From Fictibacillus fluitans (lineage in GTDB: Bacteria > Bacillota > Bacilli > Bacillales > Fictibacillaceae), in assembly GCF_030418125.1 (NCBI RefSeq), contig NZ_JAUHTR010000002.1:62001-126000 (forward strand): a stretch of DNA of 64,000 nucleotides, in the 5' to 3' direction. Shown here in pieces: positions 1-7,623 of this stretch (position 1 is its first letter; each line of letters starts with the position of its first letter). The position numbers and the translations under genes are program-made. The notes under the pieces were generated by a model, which was not told the DNA's origin, ran no database searches, and saw only the letters and a program-made list of their open reading frames with translations.

Positions 1-268
1 CAGATAGACTGACAGGCATCCTTTGCCCGTGTTCAGGCTTTGTACCGGGGCTGAAAAGGGATGGAAACACCTCAGGCATCACCCAGTCTTCCTGGGTAAA
101 ATGAAAGGCGTTCCGTTCCAGAATGAAATAAATATGTCCCAGGTTCCACTTGATGTTGTTGTTAAAATCCTCCGGAACGATCTCGGACTGTTCCTCGCTC
201 AAGGCTTCGACCAGTTTCAGCGTATTTCCCCTGACAAACCGCAGCTGTGTAAACAGATACTCACTCAT
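1..268 (-). CDS. DinB-like protein, N-terminal part (cut by window start)
   Basis: This reading frame starts at ATG 268 and runs off the left edge, so about 89 codons are visible. The protein begins MSEYLFTQLRFVRGNTLK and contains the segment NNIKWNLGHIYFILER. A first helix followed by an N-x-x-W-x-x-G-H-I motif is typical of the DinB/YfiT four-helix-bundle family, whose members bind a metal and often act as thiol-dependent detoxification enzymes. The start codon overlaps the stop of the upstream VOC gene as ATGA, so the two are translationally coupled. The metal ligands further along are not visible, and the substrate is unknown. Confidence 0.7.
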   Translation of the reverse strand, partial: MSEYLFTQLRFVRGNTLKLVEALSEEQSEIVPEDFNNNIKWNLGHIYFILERNAFHFTQEDWVMPEVFPSLFSPGTKPEHGQRMPVSLS

Positions 269-738
269 TTGTCGTTCTCCAGCAACTCCGTAATGATTTT
301 CAAGTCCTTGAAGGTATCCATATACGCATACCGGCCGCCGTTATATTCTCCCTTTTGGAGAAGGGACATGTTTTGGCCTTCCATAAGCATTACCTTTTCC
401 TTCATGCCCTCGATTACAAACGCGATATGATGCGGTCCTTCTCCATGCTCATCGAGGTACTCCCGCCAGGTGCTCGGCTTTTCGTCCGGCTGAATCAGCT
501 CCAGCTGCAGGGAACCCATGTCAAAGAAGGCCAGCATTGCGCGCGCTTCGGATGGTTTGCCTCTATATTCCGTTTGGGCCAGGTCTGCAGGGTCTGTCCA
601 GTTGCACGGCGGCTTTTCCACGCCGAAAAAGTCGGCGTACGCCTGTGCTGTTTTTTCAATGTCATGAACGAGAATTCCAATTTGCGTAATCACGTTCGTC
701 CCCAAAATGTTAGCTGGTGATTGCGTTTGATTTTGCAT
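265..738 (-). CDS. VOC (glyoxalase/bleomycin-resistance) family protein
   Basis: The product is 157 residues from ATG 738. An upstream extension of the frame lacks a ribosome site, while GGGAG sits 9 bases before this ATG. The fold is read from the start of the first beta-alpha-beta module, TQIGILVHDIEKTAQAYADF, and from LQLELIQPDEKPSTWREYLD and EGPHHIAFVIEGM, which carry the metal-ligand-type Glu and His of the family. VOC enzymes include glyoxalases, dioxygenases and resistance proteins, and nothing here points to a specific substrate. The gene is coupled by ATGA overlap to a DinB-like gene, which suggests a shared detoxification role. That role is an inference. Confidence 0.75.
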   Translation of the reverse strand: MQNQTQSPANILGTNVITQIGILVHDIEKTAQAYADFFGVEKPPCNWTDPADLAQTEYRGKPSEARAMLAFFDMGSLQLELIQPDEKPSTWREYLDEHGEGPHHIAFVIEGMKEKVMLMEGQNMSLLQKGEYNGGRYAYMDTFKDLKIITELLENDK

Positions 739-830
739 GCGAAATCGCTCCCTTATGGAAATTTTATGTACACCCCTATATTCCATAGAAACCCAGCAAA
801 TCCCCCTTCTATCACACAAAAAAAGGCACT

Positions 831-1295
831 TTAAGTCTGGGTAATTGGCACCCATAATTCATGGCGCGGTTTGTGACCTGGCCCATAATAACACTCAATA
901 CAGGGCAAATTCGCAAGTTTATATCCGGATGCAGGAACCCACTCAGAATACAAATGTTTCCACGCTTCCGTAATATTGGGAAAAACAGCCCATGTGCCTG
1001 GCGGGATAAGCAATGTTTGCATGTCTTCAGGCAACTCGCCATCATACCGCACACCCATAAAATAATAGAATTCTTCATCAGTGATGGCTGCTCCATTCCC
1101 GCATACACCCAAAATGCCTTCTAATGAGCATTTCGGATTCTCCCAGGACATATCGATTAACTTCTGCATAAATCCTTCCTTTTTCGCTTTGCTCCAAAGG
1201 GTCGGAACCATTTTAAATGCTCTGTTTGTTTTTACCGGTTTACTGTTGCCTGCAATCCTTAGTTCAAAATCTAAGTTCTCAATTCGATATTCCAT
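831..1295 (-). CDS. GyrI-like / AraC effector-binding domain protein
   Basis: The 154-residue product is a stand-alone effector-binding domain of the kind found at the C-terminus of AraC-type activators and in GyrI/SbmC proteins. It opens with a strand, YRIENLDFELRIAG. It ends with the family's typical run FPNITEAWKHLYSEWVPASG and YYGPGHKPRHELWVPI, where an acidic residue and aromatics line the ligand pocket. There is no DNA-binding domain, so it probably binds a small molecule or a partner protein. AAGGAG lies 8 bases before ATG 1295. The ligand is unknown. Confidence 0.75.
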   Translation of the reverse strand: MEYRIENLDFELRIAGNSKPVKTNRAFKMVPTLWSKAKKEGFMQKLIDMSWENPKCSLEGILGVCGNGAAITDEEFYYFMGVRYDGELPEDMQTLLIPPGTWAVFPNITEAWKHLYSEWVPASGYKLANLPCIECYYGPGHKPRHELWVPITQT

Positions 1296-1463
1296 TTCAG
1301 TGTCTCCTTTTATTGAAATTTGAAAGGAAATGAAAAATAATGTTAGGATTTCTACTATCAGTCTGCTAAATTACTTCCTTTAACAATACCATAAAAAGTA
1401 AATTGTCAGCTTGCCTTAACTATGTAACAATGGATTCCCTAAAATGAAGGAGAGGTGAGAGAG

Positions 1464-1823
1464 ATGAAGCCAGTTAGCGAAGAAAACCAAACATTGTCTA
1501 TTGATTCTCTGAGGTCAACGCTAAGCAAGCTCGAAAATTCCTGCAAAAGTATGAGCGGGAAAAATTCCAATACCACTCTTGTTGAAAAGAGACGAGATGC
1601 CATAAAAATAGGGTTAAACTGCCTGCAAAACGCCTGGCATGGAGCGGAATTTTCATACAGCGTTGAAACTGTCCGGTCCGCCCAATGCACTCTTCAGGAA
1701 TTACTTCCATCTATTCATAAACAGTATGAGAAAGTCAAAGAGGGAAGTGCACAAAAGACGTTACTACAAAGACGAATAGCGTCTATTGAACTGGCACTAG
1801 AGGCTTTAGAGGAGCATAACTAA
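1464..1823 (+). CDS. hypothetical protein, helical, 119 aa
   Basis: I do not recognise this protein. It is 119 residues, starts at ATG 1464 and has AAGGAGAGG 8-16 bases upstream. A GTG at 1455 in the same frame lies inside that ribosome site and is unlikely to be used. The sequence is charged and predicted helical throughout (LRSTLSKLENSCKSM, LLQRRIASIELALEALEE) with no signal peptide and no membrane segment. It stands alone between convergent genes and is followed by a strong intrinsic terminator. Confidence 0.6.
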   Translation: MKPVSEENQTLSIDSLRSTLSKLENSCKSMSGKNSNTTLVEKRRDAIKIGLNCLQNAWHGAEFSYSVETVRSAQCTLQELLPSIHKQYEKVKEGSAQKTLLQRRIASIELALEALEEHN

Positions 1824-1845
1824 AATTCATTATATATGTACAAAG

Positions 1846-1876
1846 GAACAGGTCGGAAATCCGACCCGTTCTTTTT
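1846..1876. terminator. bidirectional intrinsic terminator
   Basis: The arms GAACaGGTCGGA and TCCGACCcGTTC form a tight hairpin followed by TTTTT on the plus strand. It separates the 119-aa gene from the convergent jelly-roll gene and can serve both. Confidence 0.8.
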
Positions 1877-2375
1877 ATTTATCGACTTTCGTAACCACAA
1901 GCGTTGGATTGCGGTAATAGACTGCCTCGCCCACAAAGATGAAGGGACGTACGGAGATAACATCATTGGCCTTAAGGTTTAACAGAATCGTCTTGGATCC
2001 CGGAGAGCCAAAGGGCTCGTCTCCCGCATCTTTAAAGAAAGCAATCTCTGAAGCATCGACAATCACTTCGTTAATGAACAGAGAGTAGTTGACACCGGCA
2101 ACCTCCGTGTTCACAAACTCGGTGGTTAACGAGAAGGTGACTTCGTACACGCCAGGTGTTTTCACGGTAATGGTATCCCTGTCCGGATTGGCAATCATGC
2201 CGGCTGTCGGGCCGGCCTCGACGAAATCCAGGTTGACGCCTGTCTGGGCCAGAGTTAATCCGACCGGTGTGCCATTTAACGAGCCGTAGATACTGTGCTT
2301 TGAGTGATGGCCATGCTTTGTTTTCTTGCCGTGCCCATCACATTCTGGCTTTCTAGCTTTAATCATTCTGCGCAT
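1875..2375 (-). CDS. exosporium-type C1q/TNF-like jelly-roll protein
   Basis: The product is 166 residues from ATG 2375, with AAGGGGG about 13 bases upstream. The N-terminus is basic and His-rich (HGKKTKHGHHSKHS). From residue 45 on it forms a single beta jelly roll like the C-terminal domains of BclA and of ExsF/BxpB exosporium proteins. Typical strands are TITVKTPGVYEVTFSL, YSLFINEVIV, TILLNLKANDVISVRPF and YYRNPTLVVTKV. Such proteins trimerise on the spore surface. The frame stays open upstream through a 21-bp repeat block, giving heptads such as VEPQLNP, but that part lacks a start signal and is almost certainly not translated. Confidence 0.7.
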   Translation of the reverse strand: MRRMIKARKPECDGHGKKTKHGHHSKHSIYGSLNGTPVGLTLAQTGVNLDFVEAGPTAGMIANPDRDTITVKTPGVYEVTFSLTTEFVNTEVAGVNYSLFINEVIVDASEIAFFKDAGDEPFGSPGSKTILLNLKANDVISVRPFIFVGEAVYYRNPTLVVTKVDK

Positions 2376-2521
2376 TATATTAATGATCCCCCTTGAAAAA
2401 AATGTACCTGCAGGACACTGCCGTACCAGGAACACTATTATTTTATGCGGGGGAGGAGAAAGGGGCTTGGACAAACCTCTAGTAAATGAGTAATTTTTGC
2501 GGGACGGGCGGTGATTGCTGA

Positions 2522-2654
2522 GCGTTAGTTGCGGTTCGACACGGATTAGTTGCGGCTCAGCTGGATTTACTTGCGGTTCGACACGAATTAATTGCGGCAC
2601 TGCTGGATTTAGTTGCGGTTCGACATGATTTAGTTGCATATCAAGTCATTTTCA
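2522..2654. repeat. 133-bp intergenic repeat, copy 1 (21-bp periodicity)
   Basis: Alternating 21-bp units can be seen. Unit A is close to TTGCGGTTCGACACGGATTA and unit B close to TTGCGGCTCAGCTGGATTTA. They run A-B-A-B-A, with A units at 2529, 2571 and 2613, and end in TTGCATATCA. A second copy of exactly the same length and orientation lies at 58171-58303; aligning by eye I count about 14 differences. There are no unique spacers, so it is not a CRISPR array. Confidence 0.9.
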
Positions 2655-2706
2655 TAACCCCATGATCTCCACCCACAAGAAAAGCGTGCAAGTTATCCCT
2701 GCACCC

Positions 2707-3087
2707 CTACCTCTCATAAAGCTCCAGCGGCAAACCGTCCGGATCACTGAAAAATGTAAACTTCTTTCCTGTCCATTCATCCACCCGGACAGGCTCCACC
2801 GAAATTCCGTGCTGCTCCATATGGGAAACCACTTCTGCAATATCCTCTACTTCAAACGCAAGGTGACGGAGCCCGCATGCTTCTGGATAGCTTGGACGCT
2901 CTGGAGGGTTGGGGAAGGAAAACAGTTCGATTTGAGCGTTACCAATCTCCAGGTCGAGCTTATGGGAATCTCGTTCTTCCCGGTAGACTTCGTTGATCAC
3001 ACACAAGCCCAGTATATTCACATAAAAGTTTCTGGAAGTTTTATAGTCAGAACAGATGATGGCCGCGTGATGGATTTTTGTAAGCAT
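2707..3087 (-). CDS. VOC family protein, YaeR/GloA2-like
   Basis: The 126-residue protein begins MLTKIHHAAIICSDYKTS. It has both VOC half-modules: the first His in KIHHAAI, a Glu in AQIELFSF, the second His in LRHLAFEVEDI and the last Glu in GLPLELYER. These are the four positions that bind metal in glyoxalase I-like enzymes. Length and motifs match the small YaeR-like group of uncharacterised lactoylglutathione-lyase relatives. AAAGGAG lies 8 bases before ATG 3087. It stands alone, with the repeat block downstream and the toxin-antitoxin promoter upstream on the other strand. Confidence 0.8.
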   Translation of the reverse strand: MLTKIHHAAIICSDYKTSRNFYVNILGLCVINEVYREERDSHKLDLEIGNAQIELFSFPNPPERPSYPEACGLRHLAFEVEDIAEVVSHMEQHGISVEPVRVDEWTGKKFTFFSDPDGLPLELYER

Positions 3088-3228
3088 GTAGGAGGCTCCT
3101 TTGAAATTAATTTTTTTCTGATTTACATCATACCTCCTTCTTTGATTATTTGCATTACAGTTGGAATGCTACGTGCTGAGGAAGAACAGCGATATTAACA
3201 GATAAAGACTTTATGTTTGACATATATT

Positions 3229-3256
3229 TTGGTTTTTGGTATGGGCATGCTATAAT
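3229..3256 (+). promoter_or_regulatory. extended -10 promoter of the toxin-antitoxin pair
   Basis: TGCTATAAT at 3248-3256 is a perfect extended -10 element. A weak -35 (TTGGTT, 3229-3234) lies 16 bases upstream. Transcription would start about 30 bases before the GTG start of the antitoxin gene. Confidence 0.65.
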
Positions 3257-3291
3257 TAAAGGAATATAAGAATAAGAAATGAGGGATAAAC

Positions 3292-3624
3292 GTGAGAAAT
3301 GATTATATCGTTCGTCCACAAGATCTTATTGAATTTGAAGACGTATTAACTGATTTAAATAATAGAGCAACTTCTCAACCTTCAGGCAGGGGCGGAGTAG
3401 TAGTACGGGTGATTAAAAGTCACAACAGATCTAATCCTGTAGGTATTGTTGTTGAAGAACAAAAGGATGAGACTAACATGGCACCTAAAAAAAAGTTAAC
3501 TATAGATGAAAAATTACAATTGCTAAATAAAATTGCAGGCAAGGCGAAACATTATGACGCGGAAACAATTAAAGAATCAGATCGTATTGCTCGTCGTGAA
3601 GATTGGAAGGACGAGGCCGAGTGA
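3292..3624 (+). CDS. putative antitoxin of a PIN-domain toxin
   Basis: The 110-residue protein starts at GTG 3292 after GAGGG. It is judged an antitoxin from position and size: it sits directly upstream of a PIN toxin gene, and its stop overlaps the toxin start as GTGA. The second half is highly charged and helical (KKLTIDEKLQLLNKIAG, KESDRIARREDWKDE), as expected for the toxin-wrapping tail of type II antitoxins. The first half is not a fold I can name; it could be the DNA-binding and dimerisation part. The family assignment is therefore by context. Confidence 0.6.
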   Translation: MRNDYIVRPQDLIEFEDVLTDLNNRATSQPSGRGGVVVRVIKSHNRSNPVGIVVEEQKDETNMAPKKKLTIDEKLQLLNKIAGKAKHYDAETIKESDRIARREDWKDEAE

Positions 3625-4109
3625 GGTTGTTAATTGACACAAATACTTGGGCTAATTTTGAAAAAGGTTATCCTCCTGTATTTCATTATTTAGATAAGAA
3701 AATAAAGGATGGATATGAACCTTGTATAAATCGAATGATTCAGCATGAATTACTTTCGGTTTATTCTTATCAAAATGATCATTTGGTAAAAGCGATTCGA
3801 GATGAAATGATTGAACTGTGCGAAGATCGGGTTTATGAGATTGATAAAGAAACCATTATCCTTTCAGCTGAAATACGACGAAAAGCAAGGATAATTAATA
3901 ACACAAAAATTAAAGCTCCAGATGCTATTATCGCTGCCACAGCGATAATTCATGATTTAATTTTAGTCAGTAACAATGATAAGGATTTCGACTGGCCATC
4001 ATCATTTTATGGATTTAAATATGAAAATCCTGTTACTGATGCAGAGAATTTCCGCTCATTTGATCGACATTTTAATGCGCAAATAAAGAGTAAAAATTTA
4101 GAAGATTAG
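3621..4109 (+). CDS. PIN-domain (VapC-like) ribonuclease toxin
   Basis: The product is 162 residues from GTG 3621, which overlaps the antitoxin stop. The acidic residues of a PIN nuclease are in place: Asp in MRLLIDTNTW at the start, Glu in RMIQHELLSV, Asp in IKAPDAIIAATA and Asp in VSNNDKDFDW. PIN toxins cut tRNA or rRNA with Mg2+ and are neutralised by the cognate antitoxin. An earlier in-frame TTG at 3603 lies inside the antitoxin gene and is less likely. A terminator follows directly. Confidence 0.85.
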   Translation: MRLLIDTNTWANFEKGYPPVFHYLDKKIKDGYEPCINRMIQHELLSVYSYQNDHLVKAIRDEMIELCEDRVYEIDKETIILSAEIRRKARIINNTKIKAPDAIIAATAIIHDLILVSNNDKDFDWPSSFYGFKYENPVTDAENFRSFDRHFNAQIKSKNLED

Positions 4110-4110
4110 A

Positions 4111-4145
4111 AGGAATAATGCGTTTAAGGGATTATTCTTTTTTTA
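4111..4145 (+). terminator. intrinsic terminator after the PIN toxin
   Basis: GAATAAT (4113-4119) pairs with ATTATTC (4131-4137) and is followed by a run of T. It ends the toxin-antitoxin transcript. Confidence 0.7.
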
Positions 4146-4192
4146 TGGTAAGAACGGTGTAAAAACACAGAAAACCTAGGCCCACAGTACAA

Positions 4193-4215
4193 AAGCCGGC
4201 TGAATCAGCCGGCTT
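4193..4215 (-). terminator. intrinsic terminator for the ThuA/GH43 transcript
   Basis: An 11-base perfect inverted repeat (AAGCCGGCTGA / TCAGCCGGCTT) with a one-base centre is followed on the minus strand by TTTT. It lies 15 bases after the stop of the ThuA-like gene. Confidence 0.75.
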
Positions 4216-4229
4216 CATCCATAACTTTT

Positions 4230-4880
4230 TTATTTCTGATCCACAGGATACCGCTTTAATGTCCACTGAACACACTCACCAAGGATCTGCAAAAAGTACG
4301 GATTCAGCAGCCCTTCCTGGTTATGTGCAGGAGTCAGGCAGCACACATGCCCGTCACCATAGGTGTGGTACCATCCGGCGATCGAGCTTCCATCCACCGA
4401 TTCCGACTCCAAAAACACAGTGGATTGGTCCGTATCACAATGAACGAAATAATGCTCGTCCGTTAATTCAAACTCAGGAGCGGGAAAGGGACTGTTTTCC
4501 GTCTGTTTATAGGAGACGATTTGATGTTCCTGTGGATGGTAATCAAAGGAACCCCTGAGCATACCGATATACTCGCCTTCATGGTTATAAGACGCCAGAC
4601 CCGCATGCCAGGCAAGCCATCCGCCGCCGTTCGCCACATAGTCGGTAATCGCTATTTCCGTTTCTTCCGTCATCCAGTGGAGGACGTCCTCATCCTGAGG
4701 GTTCAGGCGATTTTCCTTGAATAAAATAACCGCATCCGGCTGTTCGGCCAGCCAGTCTTTCAATTCCTCAGCCCGCACTTCAATGATTTCATGAACGTTC
4801 CCAGCGACGGCCCGATCCAATGCCGCCTTTGCCCACTCGCCTTTATGGTAGTAGTCTCCAAGTACTGCAAATACCTTCAA
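4230..4880 (-). CDS. ThuA-like domain protein
   Basis: The 216-residue cytoplasmic protein belongs to the ThuA-like class I glutamine amidotransferase-like fold. Signature segments are MKVFAVLGDYYHKGEWAK, the central ITDYVANGGGWLAWHAG, the HYFVHCDTDQST strand, and GWYHTYGDGHVCCLTPAH near the end. ThuA proteins are linked to trehalose and other sugar utilisation, often near glycosidases or dehydrogenases, and their reaction is not settled. The gene follows the GH43 gene by 21 bases with its own GGAGGTG ribosome site, so the two form an operon. A sugar-related role is inferred from this. Confidence 0.8.
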   Translation of the reverse strand: MKVFAVLGDYYHKGEWAKAALDRAVAGNVHEIIEVRAEELKDWLAEQPDAVILFKENRLNPQDEDVLHWMTEETEIAITDYVANGGGWLAWHAGLASYNHEGEYIGMLRGSFDYHPQEHQIVSYKQTENSPFPAPEFELTDEHYFVHCDTDQSTVFLESESVDGSSIAGWYHTYGDGHVCCLTPAHNQEGLLNPYFLQILGECVQWTLKRYPVDQK

Positions 4881-4901
4881 TGAACAGCACCTCCAAGTGC
4901 A

Positions 4902-6731
4902 TTAGTGTTTTTGCTGTAACGTAAAGTAATCCAGCTCAACCGCACCTCTGCTCTTGCTAAAGGAAATATCATTCTTTCCTTTTTTGAGCCTTACCTTCAC
5001 CATCGTTTCCTTCCACTGGTCACTTACTCCACCTTTATAAAGAATCAGTGATTTCTTTCCATTAACACGCAGTACCTGTACCGCATTATTACCTTCAGGC
5101 TGCTTATACCGAATGTTCATCACATAGGTCCCTGATTTCTCCACAGAAATAGGGAATCGAACGGAACTCTTATGAGCGGACATCGCACCAACCTTTTGAT
5201 GATTGGCGGCATCATACTCATTCACAACCTTGGCGTTCTTCAGGTACCCAAGCTCTGCTTCATACTGAAAAACCTTCGTCTTCTTCGGAACGAGATCAAT
5301 CCGGTCAACCTCGGCAAAAAGGGCGCCCTTGGATAACCTGATTTTGTTTTCTCCTGCATTCAGGTGAATGTCACGCTCGGCATCCCGCCATGTATCCCAG
5401 CCATAGCTAGTGTACTGTACTTCACCTAACGCTTTTCCGTTCAAGGCGAGCTGATGGGTAGAGGTTTCACCCATGCCATTGGAATAGCGGACCTTCAGTG
5501 TATAGTCTCCAGGCGGGGCAGCCACCTTAAATTCCACATAGCTGTCGTTATAATCGATCATTCCGACCTTGCTGCCGCCGGAAGCACCCGAGTTATTCAC
5601 GATAGTAGCATGATTCACTACTCCGTCTTCCGCTTCATAGGAATAAACCTTTCCAGGGAGAGCGGGTACAAGCTTACCGCCATCTTCGCCGGAAGGTGCG
5701 CGTAACAGAGTATCTGCAGGCACCGGAGTACCGAAGTTCGGTGTACCGTCCGCATTCCACGTGAACTTCTGCATCCTCACGTTCCGGTTCCAGCCGGCTC
5801 CCTTGAACTTGGCCGCATGATAGACGATCCAGTCTTCCTTGCCGTCCGGGGATTTTACAAAACTGTTGTGGCCGGGGCCGTAGATATTATCAGCAGGACT
5901 GCTTTTGAACACCGGTTCTGGATTCTTTGACCAATCTCCAGCTTTCAAAGGATCCTTCCCGGTCAGTTTCAGCATTCCCAAACAATAGTCATCTGTCCAG
6001 CTGCCGCTTGCCGAATAAACAATAAACACATCACCCTGTTTGTTTTTCAAAATTTGCGGCCCCTCATTAATTAGAGGAGTGCCGTTTTTCTCCCAAGGAA
6101 GTTCTGGCCGCGACAATTCCACACGCTTACCCGAAATGGTCCATGGATTCTTCATTGGGGCAATGTAAATCTGCTGGCTGACATTTTCATCGCCTTCCCA
6201 GCCGGACCAGAGAAAGTAACGTTTGTTTTTGTATTCAAGGACGGTGCCGTCAATGGCCCACTTGTCCGAGGGATCAGAAATTTTTCCAAGCTTCGTTCCT
6301 TTCGGATACGAATACTTTCCAAGCGGATCAGAGCCTTCGGACTGCAGCACATACATCCGCTGCTTGCCCATGTCCCCGTCACCTGCGGCGAAGTAGATGT
6401 ACCACTTGCCATCAAGGTAGTGCAGTTCAGGTGCCCAGACGTTTCCGCTGTTTTCGCTGCCCGGTTCTGGAGTCCATACGACCTTTTTCTCGGCATGATC
6501 CAAACCGGTCAACGTTTTCGACTTTCGGATAGTCAGGTTGTTACCGGTTGTCTGCATGTAATAGTAGTATCCATCCGAATGCTTCACCACCCATGGGTCG
6601 GCACCATCACCAACAACCGGGTTCTTAAACAGCTTCATTTCTGATGGTGAAGCCGCAAACGATGGGGAGGGGAATAGTAAAGCTACTATTAAAAGGCTTA
6701 AAGTAAACGCATACATTTTTCTTCTCTTCAA
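4902..6731 (-). CDS. secreted GH43 arabinofuranosidase-type enzyme with two CBM6/35-like domains
   Basis: The 609-residue product has a signal peptide (KRRKMYAFTLSLLIVALLF, cleavage near residue 26). It then has a five-bladed GH43 beta-propeller (about 35-345) with the three acidic catalytic positions: Asp in GADPWVV, Asp in WAIDGTVL and Glu in NEGPQIL. Two beta-sandwich modules follow (about 358-480 and 490-607), each opening YEAE or similar, like CBM6/CBM35 domains that bind xylan or arabinan side chains. The start is TTG 6731, with AAAGGA 9 bases upstream; the internal ATG is too far from it. The likely role is extracellular release of arabinose from plant polymers. The exact linkage cannot be told. 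Confidence 0.85.
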   Translation of the reverse strand: MKRRKMYAFTLSLLIVALLFPSPSFAASPSEMKLFKNPVVGDGADPWVVKHSDGYYYYMQTTGNNLTIRKSKTLTGLDHAEKKVVWTPEPGSENSGNVWAPELHYLDGKWYIYFAAGDGDMGKQRMYVLQSEGSDPLGKYSYPKGTKLGKISDPSDKWAIDGTVLEYKNKRYFLWSGWEGDENVSQQIYIAPMKNPWTISGKRVELSRPELPWEKNGTPLINEGPQILKNKQGDVFIVYSASGSWTDDYCLGMLKLTGKDPLKAGDWSKNPEPVFKSSPADNIYGPGHNSFVKSPDGKEDWIVYHAAKFKGAGWNRNVRMQKFTWNADGTPNFGTPVPADTLLRAPSGEDGGKLVPALPGKVYSYEAEDGVVNHATIVNNSGASGGSKVGMIDYNDSYVEFKVAAPPGDYTLKVRYSNGMGETSTHQLALNGKALGEVQYTSYGWDTWRDAERDIHLNAGENKIRLSKGALFAEVDRIDLVPKKTKVFQYEAELGYLKNAKVVNEYDAANHQKVGAMSAHKSSVRFPISVEKSGTYVMNIRYKQPEGNNAVQVLRVNGKKSLILYKGGVSDQWKETMVKVRLKKGKNDISFSKSRGAVELDYFTLQQKH

Positions 6732-6898
6732 TACAAAACGTCCTTTCCTATAGGAATTTTGACTCCCTAAACACTTTCGCAGAAAAGACAGGATTCCTTC
6801 CTTTCCGAGGTTATTTTAAAAAAGTAATCAGCATTCGACAAAAAATCGTTAAAAACCGTGGAAAAGCGTCCGATATTATAACGGAACACTGAACCAAA

Positions 6899-6931
6899 TA
6901 AAAAAAGAGCATGCAGCAGGCATCCTCTTTT
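6899..6931 (-). terminator. intrinsic terminator after the 99-aa gene
   Basis: On the minus strand, AAAAGAGgATGC pairs with GCATgCTCTTTT and runs into T-rich sequence. It lies directly after the stop of the 99-aa gene. Confidence 0.7.
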
Positions 6932-6934
6932 CCG

Positions 6935-7234
6935 TTACTTCCACTTTTTCAGTTTTACTTTTAATACTTCTTTTACTTCTTCGGCTTCGGTATCACTTAA
7001 GCTCTCGAATTGATCCTGATATTTGACGACGAAGAAGGTGCTGGATGGTTTCTTTTTATTGTACGTGAGGTCGTAGCCTTCCTCAATGTTGCACACAATT
7101 TTGTACTGCCGCTGGAAACCTAAAATATCGACGGGCCCGCCTACAATCTGTTCAAACTCTTTCGTTGTATTTGGAATGTCGGTAATATACGGCCGCTTTT
7201 GCGGCATAACCATAACCACGTGAAGTTCTGACAT
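6935..7234 (-). CDS. small hypothetical protein, DUF3846-like
   Basis: The 99-residue soluble protein begins with HVVMVMPQKRPYITDIPNT, followed by IVGGPVDILGF. That arrangement (a strand ending in P-x-K-x-P-Y, then a V/I-G-G motif) is reminiscent of DUF3846 proteins of phages and Bacillus, from memory. The C-terminal third is a charged helix ending KVKLKKWK. It is a single gene with its own terminator, and no function is known. Confidence 0.5.
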   Translation of the reverse strand: MSELHVVMVMPQKRPYITDIPNTTKEFEQIVGGPVDILGFQRQYKIVCNIEEGYDLTYNKKKPSSTFFVVKYQDQFESLSDTEAEEVKEVLKVKLKKWK

Positions 7235-7623
7235 TATCCATCCTCCAATAGACAGGTGTTCGGTAGGGTCGTTCTTTATATAGAATACTTTAGCTTATTA
7301 AAACATATTCTCTACCTAAAATAAATAGTTCATACAATATATAACAGATTATGAATCTTTTTACCTATAGTTTAAGTGATTATCATACGTCAGTTCCCTT
7401 AATATGTAAAGGGTGGTTCTTATTTCATAAAAACAATATAGACCTTTACTGAAAAAGAAAGCGCTTTACAATCAACTATAATTAACTTGTAAAATTATTA
7501 TATAAAAACAATATATGAAAATATATTACAATTTTTATAAAATAGTGGCTTTAAATACCAAATACCTATGCTATAATACATCGTATGTGAAAATTTTACC
7601 TATACATATTCTCGGAGGGTATT
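7235..7623 (+). promoter_or_regulatory. AT-rich leader and promoter region of the exopolysaccharide operon
   Basis: This 389-base stretch has no credible gene. It carries a perfect extended -10, TGCTATAAT, at 7569-7577, with no good -35. About 100 bases upstream is AGAAAGCGCTTTACA (7456-7470), which partly resembles a CcpA catabolite-response element but departs from its ends. CGGAGGG lies before ATG 7624. The length and AT content suggest additional regulator binding, unidentified. Confidence 0.55.

Noticed and set aside
1875-2639. A 254-residue reading of the jelly-roll gene with an N-terminal heptad repeat (VEPQLNP-type)
   Set aside because: The extension is the 133-bp intergenic repeat read through in frame. 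It lacks a ribosome site, and the same DNA occurs at 58171 without a gene. The ATG at 2375 starts the conserved part.
2522-2654. CRISPR array
   Set aside because: Units are contiguous 21-mers in two alternating types without unique spacers, and no cas genes are present.
4259-4724. Plus-strand open frames opposite the ThuA-like gene
   Set aside because: These are shadows of the minus-strand gene. They show no ribosome sites or recognisable protein pattern.
7456-7470. CcpA catabolite-response element before the exopolysaccharide operon
   Set aside because: AGAAAGCGCTTTACA has the central GCGC core but misses the conserved outer TG and CA positions. It is mentioned only as a weak possibility.
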